NCBI RefSeq assembly: GCF_037094685.1
Contig: NZ_CP146614.1
Span: forward strand, 558,001-622,000
Length of the DNA: 64,000 bases
From: Massilia sp. METH4
GTDB lineage: Bacteria; Pseudomonadota; Gammaproteobacteria; Burkholderiales; Burkholderiaceae_D
Direction of reading: 5' to 3'
Positions 56,327 to 63,285 of this stretch are shown here, piece after piece; the stretch's first letter is position 1, and every line of letters starts with the position of its first letter. The notes beneath the pieces are model-generated. The model made no database searches. It worked only from the letters and a program-made list of their open reading frames with translations, and was not told the DNA's origin. Made by a program: the position numbers and the translations under genes.

Positions 56327-56788
56327 TCACAGGTCGTTGTTGATCGTGGATTTTTTCGGTGGCGGCGGCAGGGCCCAGGTAACCGTTTCGGTCTCCGGCG
56401 CCGTGTCCAGGGCGTCCGATTGCGCCAGCCAGCGCTTCAGGCTTTCCATGCGGCGGATGCTGATACCCTTGCCGCTGATATAGCCCACCTGCTCGAAGTA
56501 CTCGAGCTTGGTCGTCATCTTCGACGTGGTGGGCAGGTCGTCCACGAGGCGCGCATAGGCCTTGCGGGCCTTCTGTTCCCATTTGGCGAGCGTGGGTTCG
56601 TTGAAGCGGTTGCTCTCGTAGTAGATCGTCACGCTGCGGTCATGGTTGCCGAAGCCGACCACGGCCGCGCCGAGGCGCAGTGCCTGCAGCACTTCTTCCT
56701 TGATGTCCGGCTTCGGCACGAACAGTGCCGCGCGGCCATCCGCATCGGGCCGCTCCTGGGGCAGATCCTGGCCAAACGTAATGCTCAT
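56327..56788 (-). CDS. Hypothetical cytoplasmic protein of 153 residues
   Basis: No family was recognised. The protein lacks a signal peptide and TM helix. The first half has mixed beta/alpha character (KEEVLQALRLGAAVVGFGNH) and the second half is helical and basic (LAKWEQKARKAYARLVDDLP, ISIRRMESLKRWLAQ), ending in a Pro-rich tail with KKSTINNDL. Codon use matches the neighbours. It is followed by its own terminator and is probably monocistronic, divergent from the M29-like gene. Confidence 0.75.
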   Translation of the reverse strand: MSITFGQDLPQERPDADGRAALFVPKPDIKEEVLQALRLGAAVVGFGNHDRSVTIYYESNRFNEPTLAKWEQKARKAYARLVDDLPTTSKMTTKLEYFEQVGYISGKGISIRRMESLKRWLAQSDALDTAPETETVTWALPPPPKKSTINNDL

Positions 56789-56941
56789 CTTTGCTCCGTG
56801 GTTGCGCCGGCCTTACAGGTATTGCCGTGCGGATATATGTTCGGCGATTCTACCTTGGGGTTCCGACCGGCCACAAGCAACACGCGACTTATAATGCGCC
56901 TGCCGCAACACTTTTGTGTTTTTCTTACCCTCCCAGCAATC

Positions 56942-57967
56942 ATGACGACTTTTCCACCTTCCGCCATCGACCAGGCATCGCGCAACGTGGCCGACCTGCT
57001 GGCCCACGCGATCGGACATGGGCCGGCCCACCGGGCGCTGGTGGTGTTCGACCGCCGCAGCGAATTGAACGCGGTGTTGACGGAAGCGTATCGGCGCGCC
57101 CTGCCCGACGGCACGTTCATCGATTTCGACGCCGTGGCGCCCGAGGCGGTGCTGGCCGCGTTCGCCGACCTGGCGCCGCGCGACCTCGTGGTGCTGGTCC
57201 AGACGACCAGCTTTCGCCTCAACGAGTACCGGATCCGCATGGAGCTGTTCCAGCGCGGCCTGAAGGTGATCGAGCACCTGCACCTGTCGCGCATGCCGGG
57301 GGAACAGGGCCTCGTCTACATCGACGCGCTGGCTTACGACCCGGCGTATTTCCGCGGCACGGGCCATGCGCTGAAGGCGCGGCTGGACCGGGCGCGGGGC
57401 GGCGTGGTGGACAGCGGCGATGGTTGTGAACTGGCGTATGCGTCGCCGTTCGAGGAAGCCAAGCTCAATATCGGCGACTACTCGGCGATGAAGAACGTGG
57501 GCGGGCTGTTCCCGATCGGCGAGGTGTTCACCGAGGCGCGCGACCTGGAGGCGGTGAATGGCCGCGTACGCGTGTTCGTGTTCGGCGACACGGCGTTCCG
57601 CGTCAACCGCCCTGCCGAGCCCATCACGATGATCGTGGAAAAGGGCCGCGTCGTGGGTGCGGAAAACAGCACGCCGGCGTTCGACGAGATGCTGGGCATT
57701 ATCCGCGCCCACGAGGGCGACGTGTGGGTGCGCGAGCTGGGCTTCGGCATGAACCGCGCCTTCACCTTCGAGCGCACGGTGGACGATATCGGCACCTACG
57801 AGCGCATGTGCGGCGTGCACCTGTCGCTGGGTGCCAAGCATGGGCAGTACCAGAAGCCGCAGTTCAAGCGCAAGGATGCGCGCTATCACGTCGATGTGTT
57901 CGCCGTGACCGAGGGGGTGTATCTCGATGGCGAGCGGATCTACGCGGATGGGGCGTGGACCGTTTGA
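56942..57967 (+). CDS. M29-aminopeptidase-like protein
   Basis: This 341-residue cytoplasmic protein resembles the M29 (thermophilic aminopeptidase) / NicX-like superfamily in its C-terminal half: PIGEVFTEA, VRELGFGMNRAF, GVHLSLG, and YHVDVFAVTEGVYLDGERIY, where the glutamates and His/Asp pairs match the cobalt/zinc site pattern. The N-terminal half is an alpha/beta domain (HRALVVFDRRSELNAVLTEA). Members of this superfamily include peptidases and ring-opening dioxygenases, so the reaction is not certain. Its 3' end overlaps the convergent LysR gene by 28 bp. Confidence 0.75.
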   Translation: MTTFPPSAIDQASRNVADLLAHAIGHGPAHRALVVFDRRSELNAVLTEAYRRALPDGTFIDFDAVAPEAVLAAFADLAPRDLVVLVQTTSFRLNEYRIRMELFQRGLKVIEHLHLSRMPGEQGLVYIDALAYDPAYFRGTGHALKARLDRARGGVVDSGDGCELAYASPFEEAKLNIGDYSAMKNVGGLFPIGEVFTEARDLEAVNGRVRVFVFGDTAFRVNRPAEPITMIVEKGRVVGAENSTPAFDEMLGIIRAHEGDVWVRELGFGMNRAFTFERTVDDIGTYERMCGVHLSLGAKHGQYQKPQFKRKDARYHVDVFAVTEGVYLDGERIYADGAWTV

Positions 57968-58890
57968 AGGGCGCGCGGCTGTAACGCCGCGTCCCACGGC
58001 GGCATGGGCTGGTATTCGGCCACGAGGAAATCGATCAGCTTGCGCACCTTCGGTGACGGCCGGCCGCTGGCCGGGTACAGCGCCGACAGGTGATTGAGCG
58101 GCAGCTGCCAGTCCTGCAACACCGGTAACAGCGTGCCGGCCCGAAGCTCGCGCCATGCGAGGAAGGTGGTGCTGTAGACGATGCCCAGCCCTTGCAGCGC
58201 GGCCTGGTGCAGCACCAGGCCGTTGTTCGATGTGAAGGCGGCATCCACGTGCACCGTGCGGCGCTCGCCGGCCCGCTCGAAATGCCAGGCCGTGCCGTCG
58301 GTCAGGTGCGAGAAGTGCAGGCAGCGGTGGCTCGCCAGGTCGTCGGGCTCTCGCGGCACGCCGTGCCGTTCCAGGTAAGCGAGGGAGGCGCACAGCACGG
58401 CGCGGCATGGCGCCAGGGGGCGGATGGCCAGCGCGCGGCTGTCCGGGATGCCGCCGACGCGGATCGTGAGGTCGAAGCCGTGGGCGATCGGGTCGAGCAG
58501 CGCATCGTCCACGTGCAGCAGCGGTTGCAGCTGCGGATGCGGCAGGCTGAAGCGCGCAAGCGCGTCGGCCAGCCAGGTGACGCCGAAGCTGGACGGCGCC
58601 TGGATGCGAAGCGGGCCGGCGAGCGCGTCGCCCGCCTGCGTGACGATGCGCGCCGCTTCCTGCGCCTGCCGTACCGCCGCGTCGCAGGGCGCAAGGTAGG
58701 CCTGGCCCGCATCGGTGAGACTCACTTCGCGGGTGGAGCGGTGCAGCAGGCGGGCATTCAGCCTTTCTTCCAGTTGCAGGATATGCTTGGACACCATGGC
58801 GCGCGACATCCCCAGCCGGCGTGCCGCCGCCGAAAAGCTGCGCTGCCGGGCCACCTCGACGAAGATTTCCATTGCCCGCAATTGGTCCAT
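57940..58890 (-). CDS. LysR-family transcriptional regulator
   Basis: This 316-residue regulator has an N-terminal winged helix (FVEVARQRSFSAAARRLGMS, then RAMVSKHILQLEERLNARLL) followed by a LysR substrate-binding domain (GPLRIQAPSSFGVTWLADAL). The AAQEAARIV linker and Val/Ile pattern fit the large CrgA/DmlR-like subgroup. It diverges from the PhyH/TIM-barrel pair across 106 bp, so it probably controls that operon and itself. The start at 58890 gives the conserved MDQLRAMEIF opening. No strong ribosome site is visible. Confidence 0.92.
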   Translation of the reverse strand: MDQLRAMEIFVEVARQRSFSAAARRLGMSRAMVSKHILQLEERLNARLLHRSTREVSLTDAGQAYLAPCDAAVRQAQEAARIVTQAGDALAGPLRIQAPSSFGVTWLADALARFSLPHPQLQPLLHVDDALLDPIAHGFDLTIRVGGIPDSRALAIRPLAPCRAVLCASLAYLERHGVPREPDDLASHRCLHFSHLTDGTAWHFERAGERRTVHVDAAFTSNNGLVLHQAALQGLGIVYSTTFLAWRELRAGTLLPVLQDWQLPLNHLSALYPASGRPSPKVRKLIDFLVAEYQPMPPWDAALQPRALQTVHAPSA

Positions 58891-58996
58891 GCGGGCATTG
58901 TCTTCATTTCGGCGACAATGTGTCAACCATTGTCTGGGTATCGGTGGACACCGGCGCGCTTTAGAATCGCTGCCATTACTTATCGGGAGGGATGCC

Positions 58997-59836
58997 ATGC
59001 TGAGCGCGGCGCAGAAAAAGCAGTACCAACGGGACGGGTTCCTGGTCATTCCAGGTTTTAAATCGCTCGAGGAGATCGCCGCGCTGCGCGCCGGCGCCGC
59101 GCGCATCGTCGACGCCTTCGACCCGGCCGTGGCCAGCGGCATCTTCACCACGAAGGACCAGGAAAAGAAGGCCGACGAATACTTCCTCCGCTCGGACAAC
59201 GCGATCCGCTGCTTCTTCGAGGAAGAGGCGTTCGGCCCGGACGGCCAGCTGCGCCAGGCGAAGGAACTGTCGATCAACAAGATCGGCCACGCGATGCACG
59301 ACCTCGATCCCACGTTCCGCGCGTTCTCGGCCGACGCGCGCCTGCAGCAGGTGGCGCATGACCTGGGCCTGGAACAGCCGCAGGTGTGGCAATCGATGTA
59401 TATCTTCAAGCAGCCCGGCATCGGCGGCGAAGTGCGCTGGCACCAGGATGCGACGTATTTCGAGACGGACCCGATCAGCGTGACCACGTTCTGGTTCGCG
59501 CTGGAAGACGCCACCCTGGAAAACGGCTGCCTGTGGGCGGAGCCGGGCGGCCACCGCACGCCGCTGCGCGAGCGCTTCGTGCGCAGCGGGGACGACATCG
59601 GCGTCGAAAAGCTGGACAGCACGCCATGGCCGGACGACAGCACCGCCGTGCCGCTCGAATGCAAGGCCGGCGCGCTGGTGTGCTTCCACGGGCTGCTGCC
59701 GCACTACAGCGCGCCGAACCGCTCGCCCGTGTCGCGCCATGCCTACACGCTGCACGTGACGGACGGGCGCACGGTCTACTCGCCGCGCAACTGGATCCAG
59801 CGCGACGAGGCGTTCCCGGTGCGAGGGTTCCTGTGA
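58997..59836 (+). CDS. Phytanoyl-CoA dioxygenase (PhyH) family protein
   Basis: This 279-residue cytoplasmic Fe(II)/2-oxoglutarate-dependent oxygenase has the metal motif HxD in RWHQDATYFET and the distal His in GLLPHYSAPNRS, with Arg in SRHAY for 2-oxoglutarate. Bacterial PhyH proteins hydroxylate diverse small molecules, so the substrate is unknown. The start follows GGGAGGGATGCC. Its stop overlaps the GTG of the next gene, so both are made together. Confidence 0.9.
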   Translation: MLSAAQKKQYQRDGFLVIPGFKSLEEIAALRAGAARIVDAFDPAVASGIFTTKDQEKKADEYFLRSDNAIRCFFEEEAFGPDGQLRQAKELSINKIGHAMHDLDPTFRAFSADARLQQVAHDLGLEQPQVWQSMYIFKQPGIGGEVRWHQDATYFETDPISVTTFWFALEDATLENGCLWAEPGGHRTPLRERFVRSGDDIGVEKLDSTPWPDDSTAVPLECKAGALVCFHGLLPHYSAPNRSPVSRHAYTLHVTDGRTVYSPRNWIQRDEAFPVRGFL

Positions 59837-60651
59837 CCGCCATTCGCATCCTCGCCCCGCAGTGGGGCAATAACGAAGTACCGGCCGCCGAATTCATCGC
59901 GCGGGTCGTGGACGCGGGATTCGACGGCATCGAGATGTCGCTGCCGGACGATGCCGGTGAACGCGAGGACTGGCTGCGGCGCATCGGCGATGCGCGGCTG
60001 GACCTGGTGGTGTCGCAATGGCAGACCGTCTTCCACAGTGAATTCTTCGCCCACCGAACCGCGCTGCAATCGCTGCTCACGCGGGCTTGCGCGGCGCGGC
60101 CGCTGCTGGTCAATTCGCACACGGGCAAGGATTACTATACCCGCGAGCAGAACGAGGAACTGATCGCGCTGGCCGACGCGATCGCCCGCGAGCATGGCGT
60201 GCCCATCGTCCACGAAATCCACCGCAGCCGCTTCTCCGGCCATCCGATGCTGCTGCTGCCCTACCTGGAGCGGCTGCCGGGCCTGCGCCTGACGGCCGAC
60301 CTGTCGCACTGGTGCACCGCCTGCGAATCGCTGCTGGAAGACCAGCCTTCGACGCTCGACGCCGTGCTGCCGCGCGTGCGGCACATCCACGCCCGCGTGG
60401 GCCACGCGCAAGGCCCGCAAGTCCCCGACTTCCGCGCCCCCGAATTCGCCGTCGAACTCGCCGCACACCTCGGCTGGTGGGACCGCATCGTCACCATGCG
60501 GCGCACCGCCGGCGACGCCGTGCTGACCATCACCCCGGAATTCGGGCCCGCGCCGTACACGTTCCGGATGCCGTACACCCAGGAGCTCGTGGCGGATGCG
60601 TGGGAGCTGAATGTCGCGATGGCCAAGCTGCTGCGGGAGCGGTACCGCTAA
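59833..60651 (+). CDS. Sugar phosphate isomerase/epimerase-like TIM-barrel protein
   Basis: This 272-residue protein starts at GTG (59833), overlapping the PhyH stop (GTGA). It has the xylose-isomerase-like/AP-endonuclease-2 barrel: FDGIEMSLPDDA, then VHEIHRSRFSG with a metal Glu, TADLSHW with Asp and His, HIHARVGH and ITPEFGP with the last Glu. The metal set is complete. Such proteins act as isomerases, epimerases or dehydratases. With the PhyH partner and LysR regulator it may form a short catabolic pathway for a sugar-like or inositol-like compound. Confidence 0.87.
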   Translation: MTAIRILAPQWGNNEVPAAEFIARVVDAGFDGIEMSLPDDAGEREDWLRRIGDARLDLVVSQWQTVFHSEFFAHRTALQSLLTRACAARPLLVNSHTGKDYYTREQNEELIALADAIAREHGVPIVHEIHRSRFSGHPMLLLPYLERLPGLRLTADLSHWCTACESLLEDQPSTLDAVLPRVRHIHARVGHAQGPQVPDFRAPEFAVELAAHLGWWDRIVTMRRTAGDAVLTITPEFGPAPYTFRMPYTQELVADAWELNVAMAKLLRERYR

Positions 60652-60653
60652 CG

Positions 60654-60679
60654 GCTGAGCTCGTGTCTCGTGGGGTCAG
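60654..60679. repeat. Left half of the REP palindrome split by the IS110 element
   Basis: GCTGAGCTCGTGTCTCG followed by TGGGGTC and the shared AG is one arm of the REP family also seen at 61905 and 62837-63001. The other arm resumes at 61872 after the insertion. Joining the two arms restores a palindrome centred on GGGGT-CT-GACCCC. Confidence 0.8.
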
Positions 60680-61689
60680 ATACCGTGTTCACCCGCAAGC
60701 CTTTTGCCCATGTGATTCGGGTCAAATGGCTTTCCTGAGCGGACGACGCCGTACATCTGGTGCACGAGCTTACGCATGACGGCAGCGATGACAGCCATCT
60801 TAGCCATGCCTGTTGACTGCAGCCGGTTTGCAAATTCCCTTAACAGCGGGTTCTTTCTGATCGCTGTAAGTGCTGGCATGTATAGGGCTGCCCGCAGGTC
60901 GCGACAGCCCATTCTGGTAATGGTAGTCCTACCCCTCACCGAGCTGCCTGATTGCCTCTGGCGTGGCGTCACCCCAATGTAGGCCGCCAGTTCCTTGGCG
61001 CTGCCGAAGCGCCGCAGGTTCCCCACACGACCAAGTACCTTGGCCGCGGTCCCGCGGCCAAGGCCTGGGATCGACTCAATCAGCTCAGCATCGTGCCGGA
61101 GATCCGGATGCCGATCGATGTGATCATCGATATCGTTCTCCAGCTGCTTGATTTGTTTGTCCAGCCAATCCAAGTGCGTCTTGGCGTGAGCTGCCACCTC
61201 GGTCTGGTTTGCAAACTCAAGTGCTTCGATACGATTGGCCTGTTGCTGTCGAATGTCTTTCAACGATGCCAGATGCTCGTTCCAAGCCCTCAATTGCCGC
61301 TGCTCGTGCGAAGGGGCCTGCCAAAGCGCTGGGCTCATCGCTGCGCAGTATCGCGCAATGAGAGCTGCATCAGCTTTGTCGTTTTTGTTTCGGATGATTA
61401 GACTCTGGCCAAATCCTTTGATGCTGGCAGGATTGACGACGCTGACCTTCATGCCCATGTCGCTCAATGCCAGGGCAACAGGCTCGCTGTACACGCCTGT
61501 CGATTCCATGCAAATATGGACCGCATCGAGCGTAACATCCTGATTCTTCAACCACTTTATCAGCTCTGCGTAACCGTCCCTGTTGTTCGGAAGCACTTTG
61601 CTCTTGAGCTTCCCATTCTTCAGCAACGCTATATCCAGTTTGCTTTTGCTGACATCAATTCCTACTACTGGCGTGCCTACGAAATTCAT
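60676..61689 (-). CDS. IS110-family transposase (DEDD recombinase)
   Basis: This 337-residue protein has the RuvC-like DEDD domain with D12 (GIDVSKSKLDIA), E62 (CMESTGVY), D104 and D107 (NKNDKADAAL). A coiled-coil region (about 125-195) and the C-terminal Tnp_20 domain (SIPGLGRGTAAKVLG; TPRQRQSGS with candidate catalytic serine S247) follow. All key residues are present, so it is probably active. The TGA stop is completed by target DNA: only its T lies within the element's core. A bridge-RNA-like region of about 160 bp lies immediately upstream of the ATG. Confidence 0.95.
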   Translation of the reverse strand: MNFVGTPVVGIDVSKSKLDIALLKNGKLKSKVLPNNRDGYAELIKWLKNQDVTLDAVHICMESTGVYSEPVALALSDMGMKVSVVNPASIKGFGQSLIIRNKNDKADAALIARYCAAMSPALWQAPSHEQRQLRAWNEHLASLKDIRQQQANRIEALEFANQTEVAAHAKTHLDWLDKQIKQLENDIDDHIDRHPDLRHDAELIESIPGLGRGTAAKVLGRVGNLRRFGSAKELAAYIGVTPRQRQSGSSVRGRTTITRMGCRDLRAALYMPALTAIRKNPLLREFANRLQSTGMAKMAVIAAVMRKLVHQMYGVVRSGKPFDPNHMGKRLAGEHGI

Positions 61690-61873
61690 TTGTTGACCAC
61701 CCTCGTATGCAGGCTCGAAGCCTAAGATACCGTCCGGACTTAACAATGAAAAACAGGCAGAGGCGCCAATCTGACCCACAGGCTCTTGGCCTTAGACACC
61801 ATCGACATCACTCTGCCTGGCCGTTTCCTTCAGCGGTAATTTTGCCAAAGATCCGACGGGATCATCATACGAG
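60680..61873 (-). mobile_element. IS110-family insertion sequence in a REP palindrome
   Basis: The element is about 1.19 kb. Reading along the transposase strand, the left junction is ATGGGGT-CT-CGTATG and the right junction is ACGGTAT-CT-GACCCC. The shared dinucleotide CT is the core, as in IS621. Joined outside the element, the flanks give ATGGGGT-CT-GACCCCA, the centre of the local REP palindrome. There are no terminal inverted repeats, as expected for IS110. The non-coding end (61690-61871) carries the predicted bridge RNA. Confidence 0.88.
61695..61850 (-). ncRNA. Predicted IS110 bridge RNA with target and donor guide loops
   Basis: On the transposase strand, a stem GGCAGAG / CTCTGCC with inner stem GGCCAA / TTGGC holds two guides. 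AUGGUGUCU (61794-61802) matches the left target ATGGGGTCT in 8 of 9 bases; GUGGGUCAG (within 61770-61779) is complementary to the right target CTGACCC. Downstream, a hairpin AGGCU-UCG-AGCCU is flanked by ACGGUAUCU (61725-61733), identical to the element's right end plus core, and CAUACGAG (61702-61709), complementary to its left end CTCGTATG. This is the two-loop layout of IS110 bridge RNAs. Exact RNA ends are estimated. Confidence 0.85.
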
Positions 61874-61896
61874 ACCCCATGAGACACGAGCTCAGC
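61872..61896. repeat. Right half of the REP palindrome split by the IS110 element
   Basis: AGACCCCATGAGACACGAG followed by CTCAGC is the second arm of the interrupted REP copy. It is complementary to the left arm at 60654-60679 with few mismatches. Confidence 0.8.
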
Positions 61897-61904
61897 ACTA
61901 GTAA

Positions 61905-61956
61905 CTGTCGAGGCCGTGTCACTGGGGTCTGACCCTACGAGACACGAGCTCGACAG
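61905..61956. repeat. REP palindrome upstream of the RAYT gene
   Basis: Arms beginning CTGTCGAG and CGTGTC pair with GACACG and CTCGACAG around the centre ACTGGGGTCTGACCCTAC. It lies 69 bp before the RAYT start. The centre contains the GGGGT-CT-GACCC motif into which the neighbouring IS110 element inserted in another copy. Confidence 0.82.
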
Positions 61957-62024
61957 TTGAAAGTTGCACGTTTATTGCTGATCGAACTCAGCGCTGCAGC
62001 CGCGCACGATGCTAGCGTAGCCGG

Positions 62025-62804
62025 ATGAGCAGACAGAAACGTATTCAATTCCCGGGTGCGATTTATCACGTGACGTCGCGCGGCAATCGCCGGGCGACCA
62101 TCTTCGTAGACGATCGCGATCGCGAGATCATGATGAAGCTGTACGGCGATACGGCTGCGCGATTCAATCTTGTCGTCTATGCCTTATGCCTGATGCCGAA
62201 TCACTTTCACTTCTTGCTGGAAACCCCCGATGCCAATATTTCGAGGGCGATGCAATACCTGAAAGGCAACTACGCCCAGAAGTTCAATTGGCGTCATGGA
62301 TTGACTGGCCATGTTTTCCAGGGGCGATTCTTCACGGAGCTAGTCGACCATCAGGAACAATTGCTCGAACTGCTGCGCTACGTTGTTTTGAATCCCATCC
62401 GCGCCCGCCTGGTCAGGCATGCCGACGATTGGCATTGGAGCACACATCTGCACACCAGCGGCAAATTGCAAAAGCCAGCGTGGCTGAACAGCGATTGGGT
62501 CCTCGATCAATTTCCTGGCTCGACAAGACAAGACCGTATTCGCGCATACCGTGAATTTGTAGATGCCGGCGACAAACAACGTCCGCCTTCTCGCTACGGC
62601 GGGAAGCGATATGTCAGCATCGATGCTGCCTACATGGAGATACCGCTCCTTGAACAACTGGAGCGCCAGCATGCTTGCCGCGATGCTGCTGTCGTGGCAG
62701 CCTGGGCTTGCCGCGGATATACGCGCGATCAGATTGCGCGGCATTTCAATCTATCGACCAGGACGGTTAGCAGGATCATCGCCGCCGCCTCGTCGAATCG
62801 TTAG
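62025..62804 (+). CDS. REP-associated tyrosine transposase (RAYT, Y1/HUH family)
   Basis: This 259-residue protein has the Y1 transposase domain: RIQFPGAIYHVTSRGNRR at the start, the HUH pair H60 and H62 in MPNHFHFLLE, a candidate nucleophile Y83 in NYAQKFN and the conserved RYVVLNPIRARLV. A C-terminal helix-turn-helix (RDQIARHFNLSTRTVSRIIA) may help recognise DNA. RAYTs are domesticated single-copy relatives of IS200/IS605 that process REP palindromes. Here one REP copy lies upstream and three downstream. The domain is intact and probably active. Confidence 0.94.
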   Translation: MSRQKRIQFPGAIYHVTSRGNRRATIFVDDRDREIMMKLYGDTAARFNLVVYALCLMPNHFHFLLETPDANISRAMQYLKGNYAQKFNWRHGLTGHVFQGRFFTELVDHQEQLLELLRYVVLNPIRARLVRHADDWHWSTHLHTSGKLQKPAWLNSDWVLDQFPGSTRQDRIRAYREFVDAGDKQRPPSRYGGKRYVSIDAAYMEIPLLEQLERQHACRDAAVVAAWACRGYTRDQIARHFNLSTRTVSRIIAAASSNR

Positions 62805-62836
62805 CTCCTTCATTGCTTCCTGTACACAGCGGACCG

Positions 62837-63001
62837 GCTGAGCTCGTGTCACTGGGGTCTGACCCTACGAGACACGAACTCGGCACTAATTGCTGTCGAG
62901 CCCGTGTCACTGGGGTCTGACCCTACGAGATACGAACTCGGCATTAATTGCTGTCGAGTCCGTGTCACTGGGGTCTGACCCCACGAGACACGAGCTCAGC
63001 C
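62837..63001. repeat. Three REP palindromes in tandem with 58-bp spacing
   Basis: Copies at 62837-62884, 62893-62942 and 62951-63001 share the centre CACTGGGGTCTGACCC and the arms GTGTC / GAGAYACGARCTC. Copies two and three start 58 bp apart and are linked by TTAATTG-type spacers. They start 33 bp after the RAYT stop, so gene and array form one REPtron-like unit. Confidence 0.88.
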
Positions 63002-63047
63002 TCAGGCGCGCAGGGCTGGTCTATACTTCCCCAACAAGGGAGGATCC

Positions 63048-63266
63048 ATGCAGGAATTCCGCTTCAAGGTCTTCGGCAAGCTCGTCGCGGTCACTGGCCG
63101 CCCGGGTGCCCGGCAGGTGTTCTATCTCGGTCCGGAGGGCAAGCGCCGGCCAGCCGATTTCGTTGTGCCGGCATACGTGGCCGATGACGAGCTGGCCGAG
63201 TATCTCGGCGACCTGTTCCACGAGGAGGCGACGCCGCGCTACAACTCGGTCGAGCGGCTGGACTAA
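63048..63266 (+). CDS. Small hypothetical protein (72 residues)
   Basis: The protein begins MQEFRFKVFGKLVAVTGRPG and is compact, mixed alpha/beta, with an acidic C-terminal helix (DDELAEYLGDLFHEEATPRY). It has no signal peptide or TM helix. It may belong to a small conserved domain of unknown function (DUF7661-like), but I am not certain. The ribosome site GGGAGGATCC is good. It lies between the REP array and a convergent protein kinase gene. Confidence 0.75.
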   Translation: MQEFRFKVFGKLVAVTGRPGARQVFYLGPEGKRRPADFVVPAYVADDELAEYLGDLFHEEATPRYNSVERLD

Positions 63267-63285
63267 GGGCTCGCTCCCGACACAC

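Noticed and set aside
60654..61896. Terminal inverted repeats of the IS110 element
   Set aside because: The complementary flanks are the two arms of the REP target, not parts of the element; IS110 elements lack terminal inverted repeats.
62837..63001. Possible CRISPR array from regular 58-bp spacing
   Set aside because: The repeated units are long palindromes with nearly identical short linkers, no unique spacers and no cas genes; they are REP elements next to a RAYT.
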